NCBI GenBank assembly: GCA_003661865.1
Contig: QMWY01000003.1
Coordinates: 1-22,705, forward strand
DNA: 22,705 nt
Source: Thermoprotei archaeon
GTDB taxonomy: Archaea > Thermoproteota > Thermoprotei_A > Sulfolobales > Ignisphaeraceae
Direction of reading: 5' to 3'
Shown one piece after another: positions 1-7,322 of this stretch. How positions within the stretch are numbered: position 1 is the stretch's first letter; each line of letters begins with the position of its first letter. The position numbers and the translations under genes were made by a program. The notes below the pieces were generated by a model. That model saw only the letters and a program-made list of their open reading frames with translations. It did not search any database and was not told the origin of the DNA.

Positions 1-1
1 G

Positions 2-1039
2 AGCAAGAGCAAGCTTGTTCATAGAGCTATCAAGCGCGGTTCAAAGGCCTTAGCGGTCTGCCTCCCAAGATTCAAGGGTATCCTAGGCGCAGAGCTCCAG
101 CCAAAGCGCCGTTTCGGAACCGAGCTTGCTGACTATGCTAGGCAGTGGAGCGGTGTTGGAGGGATTGTACATAGCGATGAGTTGCCGGGGTACGGCATAG
201 ATGCTACTATAGTTAAGGAGCTCCAAGACGCACTTAGGTGCAGCGAGAACGATGCGTTCGTAATAGTAATCGACGAGTCTTCCAAGGCGCTAGACGCCAT
301 AAACGTCGTTAAGAAGAGGGCGGCGTATGCATTGATCGGGGTGCCTAAGGAGACAAGAGCTGCCAACCCTGATGGAACGACGCGGTACATGAGGCCGCAG
401 CCGGGTGCGGCGCGTATGTACCCCGAGACTGATATACCCCCCATAACCGTCACTGAGGAGCTTCTTAAAGAGGCGGAGAGGTATAGGCCTCCTACACCTG
501 ATGAGAAGGTGAGGCAGCTCATCAAGCATTACGAGCTGAGTAGGGAGCTTGCATGGCAGCTAACACACAGCGAATACCTATCACTATTCGAGAGAATTGC
601 TGAAAAGTATAGGGACTCCGTAGCACCAACGATAATAGCGTCAACTCTAGTATCAACGCTGAAGTCCCTAGCATCAGAAGGGGTTCCCGTAGAAAACATA
701 ACCGATGAGCACTTGGAGGAGCTATTCAAAGCACTCGCCAGAGGAGCGCTATCCAAGGAGGCAATACCTGAGGTATTGAAAGCATGGGTGCACGAGCCCG
801 GAGCCCCGCTAAACAAAATCCTTGATAAGCTAGCGCTAAGGCCATTAACGCGTGATGAGTTAGAGAGAATAGTAGACTCCATTATATCGAAGTACCGTGA
901 ACAGATAGCTAGGCGGGGTGAAAGAGCGTTTGGCCTTGTGATGGGTAGGGTTATGGATAGAGTTAGGGGGCGTGCTGATGGCAGGGTTGTTGCGGAGGTA
1001 GTAAGGGCAAAGCTCCGCGAGGTTCTGAAAGGATCTTGA
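2..1039 (+). CDS. gatE: Glu-tRNA(Gln) amidotransferase subunit E, 3' part (GatE)
   Basis: The open frame runs in from the left edge, so the gene is 5'-truncated; an internal ATG-like start is not real because family-typical sequence continues upstream of it. GatE with GatD converts Glu-tRNA(Gln) to Gln-tRNA(Gln) in archaea. Near the window start the frame encodes RRFGTELADYAR, then GGIVHSDELPGYGI, typical of the GatB/GatE cradle core. An AspRS-like insert follows, with VPKETRAANPDGTTRYMRPQPG, and then a helical C-terminal tail of about 180 residues of YqeY-like type that binds tRNA. It ends with TGA. The partner gatD is not in the window and could lie to the left. Family assignment is firm. 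Confidence 0.93.
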   Translation, partial: SKSKLVHRAIKRGSKALAVCLPRFKGILGAELQPKRRFGTELADYARQWSGVGGIVHSDELPGYGIDATIVKELQDALRCSENDAFVIVIDESSKALDAINVVKKRAAYALIGVPKETRAANPDGTTRYMRPQPGAARMYPETDIPPITVTEELLKEAERYRPPTPDEKVRQLIKHYELSRELAWQLTHSEYLSLFERIAEKYRDSVAPTIIASTLVSTLKSLASEGVPVENITDEHLEELFKALARGALSKEAIPEVLKAWVHEPGAPLNKILDKLALRPLTRDELERIVDSIISKYREQIARRGERAFGLVMGRVMDRVRGRADGRVVAEVVRAKLREVLKGS

Positions 1040-1045
1040 ACACAT

Positions 1046-1101
1046 TCAGCCTGGTCTAGGCTACATCATAGCCTAGGCTCAGCGCCGGAGTTTCACATCA
1101 C
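1046..1101 (-). ncRNA. Possible C/D box-like sRNA with variant C boxes
   Basis: Read on the minus strand the order is GTGATGT (C-like, 1101-1095), 12-nt guide, CTGA (D', 1082-1079), 9-nt spacer, ATGATGT (C'-like, 1069-1063), 13-nt guide, CTGA (D, 1049-1046). Spacing fits an archaeal C/D sRNA, but both C-like boxes end in T where RTGATGA is expected. A minus-strand reading of the TATA-like element at 1134-1141 would place a transcript start near 1110, just before the C box. The same DNA also forms an 8-bp hairpin (1056-1063 with 1069-1076) that could simply be a 3' element of gatE. This is a tentative call. Confidence 0.35.
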
Positions 1102-1133
1102 CTCCCGGCCCCTACAAGTTGTTAGGCAACACG

Positions 1134-1141
1134 CTTTTAAC
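1134..1141. promoter_or_regulatory. TATA-like element for taw3, possibly bidirectional
   Basis: CTTTTAAC lies about 26 bp upstream of the ATG at 1164, the spacing expected for a leaderless archaeal transcript. Read on the minus strand (GTTAAAAG) it is also well placed for a start near 1110, just ahead of the candidate sRNA. Confidence 0.5.
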
Positions 1142-1163
1142 TCGTAGCACCTCCGCAGCACCT

Positions 1164-1787
1164 ATGGAGGACTGGGGCTTGGACAACATCGTACGCAGAG
1201 AGCTCTGGGAAGAGTGGAGAGCCGAGGCATTTAAACGATTCAAAGAGGACATCCTAATAGGGTATGCGGACGAGGACATAGTTGACCTCATAGAAGAGGT
1301 CTTCAGGTCTCCGCACTGCTTCACAACAAGCTCCTGCAGCGGTAGGATAACGGCTATCGACGCGCCATACCCATGGCTTCGCGAAGGAAGCGAAGTCCTA
1401 TTCAAGAAGCACAGCCCCATGACTCCTGATGAACTTGCTACACTAATCAACACGCCAGTGCTGACCCGCCTCTGGATAGTGGTATCAGGCCCTATCCTTC
1501 ACGTAGTCACGGACTCCGTAGATGAAGCGCTGAAGCTCCTCAAGACCATGCGCGCCGAGGGGTTCAAGCATAGCGGCGTGATCTCCATGAGTAGTAGTGG
1601 CGTGGTAGTTGAGGTGATCAGTGGCGTTTGGCTATCCCTGCTGATAAGGGACCGGAATGCTCTCCTCATAAAAACCAGCTCTTTAACACACCTCAACAAC
1701 CTGATCAACCAAGCCCTTGGAGATGCTAAGAAGAGGCTCGCTAGGCTAAAGAAGCTCTTCTTTGAGAAGAGGGTGTGCTGGGATTAA
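1164..1787 (+). CDS. taw3: tRNA wybutosine-synthesizing methyltransferase Taw3/TYW3
   Basis: Taw3 is the SAM-dependent N4-methyltransferase of the archaeal wyosine pathway, acting on the tricyclic base at position 37 of tRNA-Phe. Counted from this start the 207-residue product has the family hallmarks: an HCFTTSSCSGRITAID segment near residues 47-62, a following segment with FKKHSP, GFKHSGVIS in the middle and a Lys/Arg-rich helical end. A TTG at 1119 would add 15 residues. I prefer the ATG at 1164 because the TATA-like element at 1134-1141 lies between the two candidates and sits 26 bp upstream of the ATG. A Trm5-family gene, another possible wyosine-pathway enzyme, lies 1.2 kb away on the opposite strand. 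Confidence 0.9.
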   Translation: MEDWGLDNIVRRELWEEWRAEAFKRFKEDILIGYADEDIVDLIEEVFRSPHCFTTSSCSGRITAIDAPYPWLREGSEVLFKKHSPMTPDELATLINTPVLTRLWIVVSGPILHVVTDSVDEALKLLKTMRAEGFKHSGVISMSSSGVVVEVISGVWLSLLIRDRNALLIKTSSLTHLNNLINQALGDAKKRLARLKKLFFEKRVCWD

Positions 1788-1798
1788 GGTCATAAACG

Positions 1799-1837
1799 AT
1801 TTAAACTCTACGCCAATACCACGAATTCTTAGAGGGG
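1799..1837 (+). promoter_or_regulatory. Promoter and ribosome binding site of the PhoH-KH gene
   Basis: ATTTAAAC at 1799-1806 is a good archaeal TATA box. GAGGGG at 1832-1837 is a strong Shine-Dalgarno sequence 7 bp before the ATG at 1845. The predicted start near 1830 gives a short leader that keeps the ribosome binding site, unlike the leaderless style of several neighbours. Confidence 0.6.
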
Positions 1838-1844
1838 TTTAGCT

Positions 1845-2993
1845 ATGGGCAGTGTATGGGAGAAGCTGAAGCCCCTCACACCGGGCCAGGAGGAGATGTA
1901 CAAGGCGCTGATGAATAAGAGCTACGAAGTGCTTGGTATATTCGGGCCTACAGGTACAGGTAAGTCGCTATTCAGCTTAGCATATGGCATCCAGAGCATA
2001 ATCGACGGCGAGTTCCAGCGCTTCATAGTGATAAAGCCCGTTATAGACGTAGTTACAGGAGAGGAGATCACGCTTAACAAGTCCCCAGAGGCGTTCATCT
2101 CGGCCGTCAAGAGCTACATTTACGATGTTGTAGGCTCATTCATCGAGAGGCCAACGGTTGAGAAACTCATAGAGGATGGACGGCTAGTAATAGCTGACTC
2201 CCACTTCCTACGGGGCAGAACATTCGACGACGCCGTAGTGTTCCTCGACGACATACAGTCGCTATCGCCCGAGAGCATAATAGAGGCGATTGTCCGTGTC
2301 GGTAGGAATAGCAGGCTCATAGTTGCAGGCGACCCCGCGTTCCAGGCACTCCGTGAGGTAAAGGGTGACCCCGCAGCCCTTGTACGTGAGGTGCTGATAA
2401 GCGAGGAGAAGTCCAAGGTAGTAGATCTAGGAATTAAAGACATAGTTCGCGAAGGTGCTAAGCGAGGGCTTAGGCTCCTCCTCGAGTACAAGCTACGCTC
2501 ACGCGAGCTAAGTGATGAGGAGAAGAAGGTCTATGACACGATCAAGCTCCACTCTCCAGATGCTGACGTTATAACTGTTATAGATATCGCCCAGCTGAAG
2601 AAACAATTTGAGATAGAGTCTGAGCACGTACCAGACGCACTGATAATAGTAAAGCAGGGTCACCTAGGGAGGCTAGTGGGCAAGGGAGGTGAAAGGATAA
2701 ACAAGGCTGAGGAGGAGCTCAAGAAGAGGCTTCGCGGCATCGAGTTGACGTTAGACTTCCGCGACGCTATTCGAGCAGTGCACCCAACATCATGGATCTG
2801 GAAGCATATAGAGGAAGTGGACTTCGCAGGTCCTAACCTACAGGTAAAGGTTTATGATGATGTCATCGGGGCTATGGTAGGGCAGCGCGGGGTTTATGTG
2901 AGATTCCTAGATGCGGTATTCCGTAAACTCATAGGAGTGGGTGTTCGGGTAATAGCTATCGAGAGGCCTAGAGGCTCTAGAAGGAGGAAGTAG
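1845..2993 (+). CDS. PhoH-family ATPase fused to C-terminal KH domains
   Basis: The 382-residue protein has two parts. Residues about 10-190 are a PhoH-type P-loop ATPase: Walker A GPTGTGKS at 34-41, the signature HFLRGRTFDDAVVFLDD at 120-136 with the Walker B aspartates, and AGDPAFQAL at 161-169 in the sensor position. After a linker come two KH-like modules, one around 263-305 with GKGG at 279-282, the other around 331-372 with GQRG at 346-349. The tail RPRGSRRRK is basic. Known PhoH proteins are RNA-associated ATPases or helicases, and KH domains bind single-stranded RNA. I infer a cytoplasmic RNA-handling ATPase, perhaps in RNA decay or ribosome biogenesis. No PIN nuclease domain is visible. 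Substrate is unknown. It converges on the Trm5-family gene with an 18-bp gap. Confidence 0.8.
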   Translation: MGSVWEKLKPLTPGQEEMYKALMNKSYEVLGIFGPTGTGKSLFSLAYGIQSIIDGEFQRFIVIKPVIDVVTGEEITLNKSPEAFISAVKSYIYDVVGSFIERPTVEKLIEDGRLVIADSHFLRGRTFDDAVVFLDDIQSLSPESIIEAIVRVGRNSRLIVAGDPAFQALREVKGDPAALVREVLISEEKSKVVDLGIKDIVREGAKRGLRLLLEYKLRSRELSDEEKKVYDTIKLHSPDADVITVIDIAQLKKQFEIESEHVPDALIIVKQGHLGRLVGKGGERINKAEEELKKRLRGIELTLDFRDAIRAVHPTSWIWKHIEEVDFAGPNLQVKVYDDVIGAMVGQRGVYVRFLDAVFRKLIGVGVRVIAIERPRGSRRRK

Positions 2994-3011
2994 AAGGTTT
3001 CACACATTATC

Positions 3012-3872
3012 TCAACATAGCACTTTAAGGTCCAAGACCGCGTGCCATTTCCGTGGACCAACGCTTCTAACTACATGCGAGCTCTCCAGAGTTATTGCTA
3101 TGCCGACACTCTTAGACACCGCTAGGTACCGTCTGTAGGCTACCTCAACAGCCTGCTTCTTCCTATCAGCCTCCACGAATTCATGAGCATGAATAACACC
3201 ATTGCACCTTACGACCTTTTCAGCGATCAACTCTTTAAATAGCGATAAGCTGAGCTCAGGGCACGGGAGTAGTGCTCTGTCAATCCTATCCATAACCTCA
3301 GCAACCTCGAATGCATCACCATGAATAACCTCATTCACATGACCTACACGATTCAGCTCTACGTTTAGCCTGAGGTATCTGACTGCATCTGAGCTTATAT
3401 CGACCGAGATCACGTAGTCTGGCCTCGCATGTTTTGAGATAACTATGGAGTAGCCCCCTATCCCTGCGAAGAAGTTACATACAACCTCGCCCGGCTTAAC
3501 CATACGGGCAACTCTGATATGGTCATAGCCTAGTACAGGAGATATGTATACTCGCCTTATATCAAGCGCGAACAGGCATCCATGTTCCTTATAAACAGTT
3601 TCGCTTCTAGGCTCACCTGCTAGGTGCATGTACTCACGCAGCCTCTTCTGACCTCTTACCGGAGTTGTGGCCACCCAGACACTATTTACGTAAGGCAATA
3701 CCTCAAGGAGTCTTTCGGCAAGAGGTCTTAGCATATCTACATCCACATCAAAAGGCTTCCTTATAATGGCTATGTCGCCTATCACTTCTATCCTCTTCCA
3801 TATCTTTGAGGCAGCTTCTCTTCCTAAGACCTCCTCAGCTAACTTCCTTAGAAGGGGCTTATCAGCTGCCAT
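3012..3872 (-). CDS. Trm5/Taw-family tRNA G37 SAM methyltransferase, variant active-site motif
   Basis: The 286-residue class I SAM methyltransferase matches the archaeal Trm5 family. It has a central VYISPVLGYDHIRVARMV segment, SAM motif I NFFAGIGGYSI at 133-143, acidic strand VISVDISSDAV, GDAFEV at 185-190, and a C-terminal VRSVGPRKWHAVLDLKV strand pair. Trm5 makes m1G37 in tRNA; the archaeal paralogue Taw22/Trm5a also methylates the wyosine intermediate, and Taw2 transfers the aminocarboxypropyl group. The usual NLP catalytic motif after DR is replaced by PCP (DRALLPCPE, 198-206), so the exact reaction is uncertain. The N-terminal D1 domain of full-length Trm5 seems missing. ATG start 7 bp after the upstream amidohydrolase-like gene implies an operon. 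Confidence 0.78.
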   Translation of the reverse strand: MAADKPLLRKLAEEVLGREAASKIWKRIEVIGDIAIIRKPFDVDVDMLRPLAERLLEVLPYVNSVWVATTPVRGQKRLREYMHLAGEPRSETVYKEHGCLFALDIRRVYISPVLGYDHIRVARMVKPGEVVCNFFAGIGGYSIVISKHARPDYVISVDISSDAVRYLRLNVELNRVGHVNEVIHGDAFEVAEVMDRIDRALLPCPELSLSLFKELIAEKVVRCNGVIHAHEFVEADRKKQAVEVAYRRYLAVSKSVGIAITLESSHVVRSVGPRKWHAVLDLKVLC

Positions 3873-3879
3873 TGCTGAC

Positions 3880-5001
3880 TTATACCAGTTTAGCGCCTAT
3901 AGCCTTGCACAGTTCGTCAACTATAGGCTTAGCCCTGTTTATCAGAGCTCTACCGACCATCAGGTTCTCACCCTTGTCTACGACGACCTCTCCTCCTACG
4001 ATAACTGTTTCAATAACGTAATCTCCTTCAACAATAGCCTTGTATATGCTGTCGGGTTCCTTCACTATCATGGGCCACGAGGGCGGTTCACGGAAGTTTA
4101 GCAATATTAGGTCTGCGCTCATCCCTTCACATATCTCTCCCAGCCCTATATCCGAGTTCACGTAGTTCCACGTCGTCAATACCCTAAGGCTATCCTCGTA
4201 TACGCCCTCCTTGGATCCCATAGCCTCGGCAAGTTTAAGCAGCAGTACAGTAGGTGTAGACACGGGGCTCTTCATGACGCCGAAACCGTCTCCAATAACA
4301 TAAGCGTCAAAGTCATCTATAACAACACGCTTAACCCTCATGTCAGAGTGCCCAAGCGCGATCACGTTCTTGGGCACCGCCCCTTCACCAACATACCTGC
4401 TGTACACATAAACATGGTACTCAGGATAGCGGACAGCGATCGTCTTGAAGCTGTCGTCATTCACATATATCCCAAAGCTTACTATACCCCTAGCAATAGC
4501 ATCCGGCTCACTGACTTCACGTGAAGCCCTTCTAATCTCAGATAGCACCTCATATCTATCTGAGCTTGGAAGAACTACGCGCGTCCTTAGCCATACATCA
4601 GATGATGCCCTAGCTAGGGCACGTGCGATACGGGGCTCGTGGGCATAAACAGTTACTGACGTAAATCCCTTTGACTGGAGTGATGCTAAGAGGGCGCCGA
4701 AAAGCGCATGAATTTCACGCTTCGAAGTTATGGACTCTATCAAGCCTAGTAGCTTGGTGGGCTCAATACGCACATGCCTAAAGATCATCCTTACTGGATC
4801 AGCAAACCCTAGAGAAAACCCAGGTAACAGTATCCTGCCACTACCATCTATTATATAATCAGCGAACTGGTATTCCTCCGGAGGTTCTCCCTCTCCTAAC
4901 GCCAACACCATACCCTTATCCACATAAACATAACCATTACTAATCAGAGGTCTCTCCCTGTTCATCGTTACAATAGTTACGTTGTCTATCAAGATCCTCA
5001 T
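3880..5001 (-). CDS. Amidohydrolase-superfamily protein lacking the HxH metal motif
   Basis: The 373-residue protein has the fold signature of SAH/MTA deaminase-type amidohydrolases. An N-terminal composite strand region (ILIDNVTIVTMN, then YIIDGSGRILLPGF) opens it; the C-terminal composite domain, GEICEGMSADLILLNFREP followed by VIETVIVGGEVVVDKGE, closes it. The diagnostic HxH after LPGF is replaced by SLGFAD, and I do not see the usual mid-protein zinc histidines. The aspartate region survives loosely as VIGDGFGVMKSP. I infer a non-catalytic or altered-metal homologue rather than a pseudogene, because the frame is intact and full length. ATG start; a TATA-like GTAAAAGG near 5019-5027 suggests a leaderless transcript. 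It is followed by the Trm5-family gene. Confidence 0.72.
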   Translation of the reverse strand: MRILIDNVTIVTMNRERPLISNGYVYVDKGMVLALGEGEPPEEYQFADYIIDGSGRILLPGFSLGFADPVRMIFRHVRIEPTKLLGLIESITSKREIHALFGALLASLQSKGFTSVTVYAHEPRIARALARASSDVWLRTRVVLPSSDRYEVLSEIRRASREVSEPDAIARGIVSFGIYVNDDSFKTIAVRYPEYHVYVYSRYVGEGAVPKNVIALGHSDMRVKRVVIDDFDAYVIGDGFGVMKSPVSTPTVLLLKLAEAMGSKEGVYEDSLRVLTTWNYVNSDIGLGEICEGMSADLILLNFREPPSWPMIVKEPDSIYKAIVEGDYVIETVIVGGEVVVDKGENLMVGRALINRAKPIVDELCKAIGAKLV

Positions 5002-5124
5002 GCTGCATTACCTTATGCCTTTTACTACAAGACCACCGGGTTATGTGTTATTCTGTCGTACAAACTTGTGCTAAGCCTCCTAAAAACCTGCATAATGCTT
5101 GAGATATAGTGCTGGGCTCGTGCT

Positions 5125-5514
5125 ATGCCTACTATAGAGCTTGACGAATTCAAGAAACTACTCTCACAAGCGCTTGACAGCTGTCTAAGACTTGTATATG
5201 AGTACAACAATGTCGCAAAGGCATTCAACGTATACCTAAAGCCTATTCACGTAGTTACGAAGAAGCATAACAAGGTTTACATATATGTGGCTAAATACTG
5301 GTATCGTATAGTAAAACAGGGCAATGGCATTAAATGGGTGTATATAGGAAGCGGGAAGCCGAATATACCAGACCTCCCCGAACCACCTAGATGCGCTATT
5401 GAGAGGATCGCAATTACTGTACACAACAACTTCGTTGATATCGATAATAACCTATTAAGAGCTCTTAGAGCCCTCGCCTCTAACTCCTCGTCATCCGCAG
5501 ATACCTGGGCCTAG
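5125..5514 (+). CDS. Small unknown protein (129 residues)
   Basis: I do not recognise this protein. An N-terminal helix (about residues 3-30) is followed by a strand-rich middle with many aromatics, including VYIYVAKYWYRIV and IKWVYIGSGKP, then a helical, Ser-rich end. No signal peptide, membrane span or metal motif is visible. The aromatic strand hairpin ending in YIG resembles short nucleic-acid-associated domains, but this is only an impression. A weak TATA-like CATAATGC at 5091-5098 lies about 30 bp before the ATG. The last 35 bp overlap the 3' end of metG on the other strand. Its frame is open for 129 codons with coding-like composition, so I take it as real. Confidence 0.6.
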   Translation: MPTIELDEFKKLLSQALDSCLRLVYEYNNVAKAFNVYLKPIHVVTKKHNKVYIYVAKYWYRIVKQGNGIKWVYIGSGKPNIPDLPEPPRCAIERIAITVHNNFVDIDNNLLRALRALASNSSSSADTWA

Positions 5515-7234
5515 ACTTATCTACCCTCATCCTAATATCCTTGAGCATGCGGTCCACTTTCTTTAGGAAATCACTAGGCAACTTCCTAAAGAGAGGCTCA
5601 GGCTTCTTAATAGTATGCCCCTCTAGGATCTCGATCTCGAATGCCTTCTTCATAGCTCCCCGCGGTATCTCCCTCCCAAGGTTCATCATGTTCCAGAGTT
5701 TCGCCGAGGCCCTTGGTGTAAACGGTGCCATCATGACCGCCAGCCCCTTAACAACGTTTATTAGTAACGCCATTACGCTACCTGCCTCATCTCTATTCTG
5801 CTTGATGAGCCTCCAAGGCTCTCGTCTATTGAGGTACGCATTTCCTGCACGCGCTATTGATAATATTGCTTCTGTAGCCGCCTTCAACCTAGTATCGTAC
5901 ATGTAGCTCTTGTAGCGCTCAAACTCTTTCCTTACATTATTTAGGAACTCCTGATCCTCGTCTTGCAGCTCCTTTATAGGAGGTACACGCGCATTAAAGC
6001 GAGAGTATACGAAGCTTAATACACGATGTACAAAGTTCCCAATGTCATCATTGAGCTCTGTATTGACAATTCTGTAGAACTCCCTCCACGTAAAGTTAAC
6101 ATCCCTCTCCTCAGGCCTGAGCCTCATCAGGGCAAAACGCCAGTAATCGGGTTCCGCTATTTCAAGCGCCTCATCTATCCAGACGCCTACTCCTCTACTC
6201 TTACTGAATTTCTTACCCTCGAACATTAGGTACTCGGTTGCGGATATTTTGTAGGGCAAAACATAGCCTTCACCTGAGGCTATGAGCATAGCTGGAAGTA
6301 TTATTGCGTGGAAGGGTATGTTATCCTTACCTATGAAGTAGACGGTGCGTGTTTCAGGATCCTTCCAATACCGCTTGAATTCCTCGAATCCTTTCTCCTC
6401 ACCGTATTTATGAATGAAGTACTCAAGAGTAGCTGATAAGTACCCTAGCAGCGCCTCGAACCATACGTAAATAGTCTTTCCTGATGCACCCGGGAAAGGC
6501 GCTGGAATCCCCCATTTATTATCCCTTGTAACGCTACGTGCCTTCAGCCCCTTCTCAAGCATTGAGAGACTATAGGTCTTAACGTTAGGATCTAGACTCT
6601 CGCTACTTTTAAGCCACTGCTTCACACTCTCCTCAAGCTTCGGCAGATCGAAGAACCAGTGTTTAGTGCTTACAAACGAAGGTCTTGAACCGCAGAACAC
6701 GCAATGCGGATCTATCAGATCTATAGGGTCGAGAAGCGTGCCACACTTGTCGCACTGATCTCCACGGGCACCTTCGTAGCCGCAGTAGGGGCACACACCC
6801 TCAACGAACCTATCTGGTAGGAACATCTTGTCCTTTTCACAGTACGGCATTACTATGTTCTTCGAGAATATGTATCCGTTCTTCATTACCCTCAGCATGA
6901 AGTCCCGAACGAATCTCTTATGAACTTCGCTCTCAGTTCTCGTGTAGTTATCGTAAAGCATATCCCACCTCTCAAGAAGCTTAACCACATAGCTGTGAGC
7001 CTTATCCGTGAAGCTCTTAGGATCAACTCTTTGTCTAAGCGCCTCAACTTCTATGGGAGTTCCGTGCTCATCACTGCCGCTGACGAGCAGCACGTCCTCG
7101 CCCATAAGCCTGAGAAACCTCGCAAATACATCAGCGCTAAGGAGACTACCGACTAGGGTTCCTAGGTGAGGAACGCTATTTATGTAGGGCCATGCTGAGC
7201 ATACTACCCACTTCACGATGGGTCCCTTAAGCAC
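5480..7234 (-). CDS. metG: Methionyl-tRNA synthetase
   Basis: MetRS charges tRNA-Met, initiator and elongator. The 584-residue class I synthetase shows HLGT (HIGH motif) at 23-26, LLVSGSDEHGTPIE at 49-62, paired zinc knuckles at C148/C151, C161/C164 and C178/C181, YVWFEALLGYL near 256-266, and KFSKS (KMSKS) at 342-346. An anticodon-binding helical domain follows. There is no C-terminal EMAP-II-like tRNA-binding domain, which some archaea encode as a separate protein. The listed start is GTG at 7234; a second GTG at 7216 would give the family-typical VKWVVCSAWPY start. A TATA box, GGTTATAAGG on the minus strand (7263-7272), is about 32 bp upstream of the first. Divergent from priL. Confidence 0.95.
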   Translation of the reverse strand: MLKGPIVKWVVCSAWPYINSVPHLGTLVGSLLSADVFARFLRLMGEDVLLVSGSDEHGTPIEVEALRQRVDPKSFTDKAHSYVVKLLERWDMLYDNYTRTESEVHKRFVRDFMLRVMKNGYIFSKNIVMPYCEKDKMFLPDRFVEGVCPYCGYEGARGDQCDKCGTLLDPIDLIDPHCVFCGSRPSFVSTKHWFFDLPKLEESVKQWLKSSESLDPNVKTYSLSMLEKGLKARSVTRDNKWGIPAPFPGASGKTIYVWFEALLGYLSATLEYFIHKYGEEKGFEEFKRYWKDPETRTVYFIGKDNIPFHAIILPAMLIASGEGYVLPYKISATEYLMFEGKKFSKSRGVGVWIDEALEIAEPDYWRFALMRLRPEERDVNFTWREFYRIVNTELNDDIGNFVHRVLSFVYSRFNARVPPIKELQDEDQEFLNNVRKEFERYKSYMYDTRLKAATEAILSIARAGNAYLNRREPWRLIKQNRDEAGSVMALLINVVKGLAVMMAPFTPRASAKLWNMMNLGREIPRGAMKKAFEIEILEGHTIKKPEPLFRKLPSDFLKKVDRMLKDIRMRVDKSRPRYLRMTRS

Positions 7235-7260
7235 CCTTCTCCATCAACTATCTATCGAAC

Positions 7261-7294
7261 ACCTTATAACCCTACTTCCGGGGGTAACATAATA
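7261..7294. promoter_or_regulatory. Divergent promoter region of metG and priL
   Basis: GGTTATAAGG on the minus strand serves metG. About 20 bp further right, TAACATAATAC on the plus strand (7284-7294) sits about 33 bp before the priL TTG. The whole intergenic gap is 88 bp, so the two preinitiation complexes would be close together. Confidence 0.45.
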
Positions 7295-7322
7295 CACGGT
7301 TCCTTGTACGGGATGATAGGTC

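Noticed and set aside
1047..1080. tRNA-like D-arm sequence AGCCTGGTCTAGGCTA.
   Set aside because: No anticodon arm, T arm or acceptor pairing around it.
1119..1163. TTG start giving 15 more residues on Taw3.
   Set aside because: The TATA box that suits the ATG at 1164 lies inside this extension.
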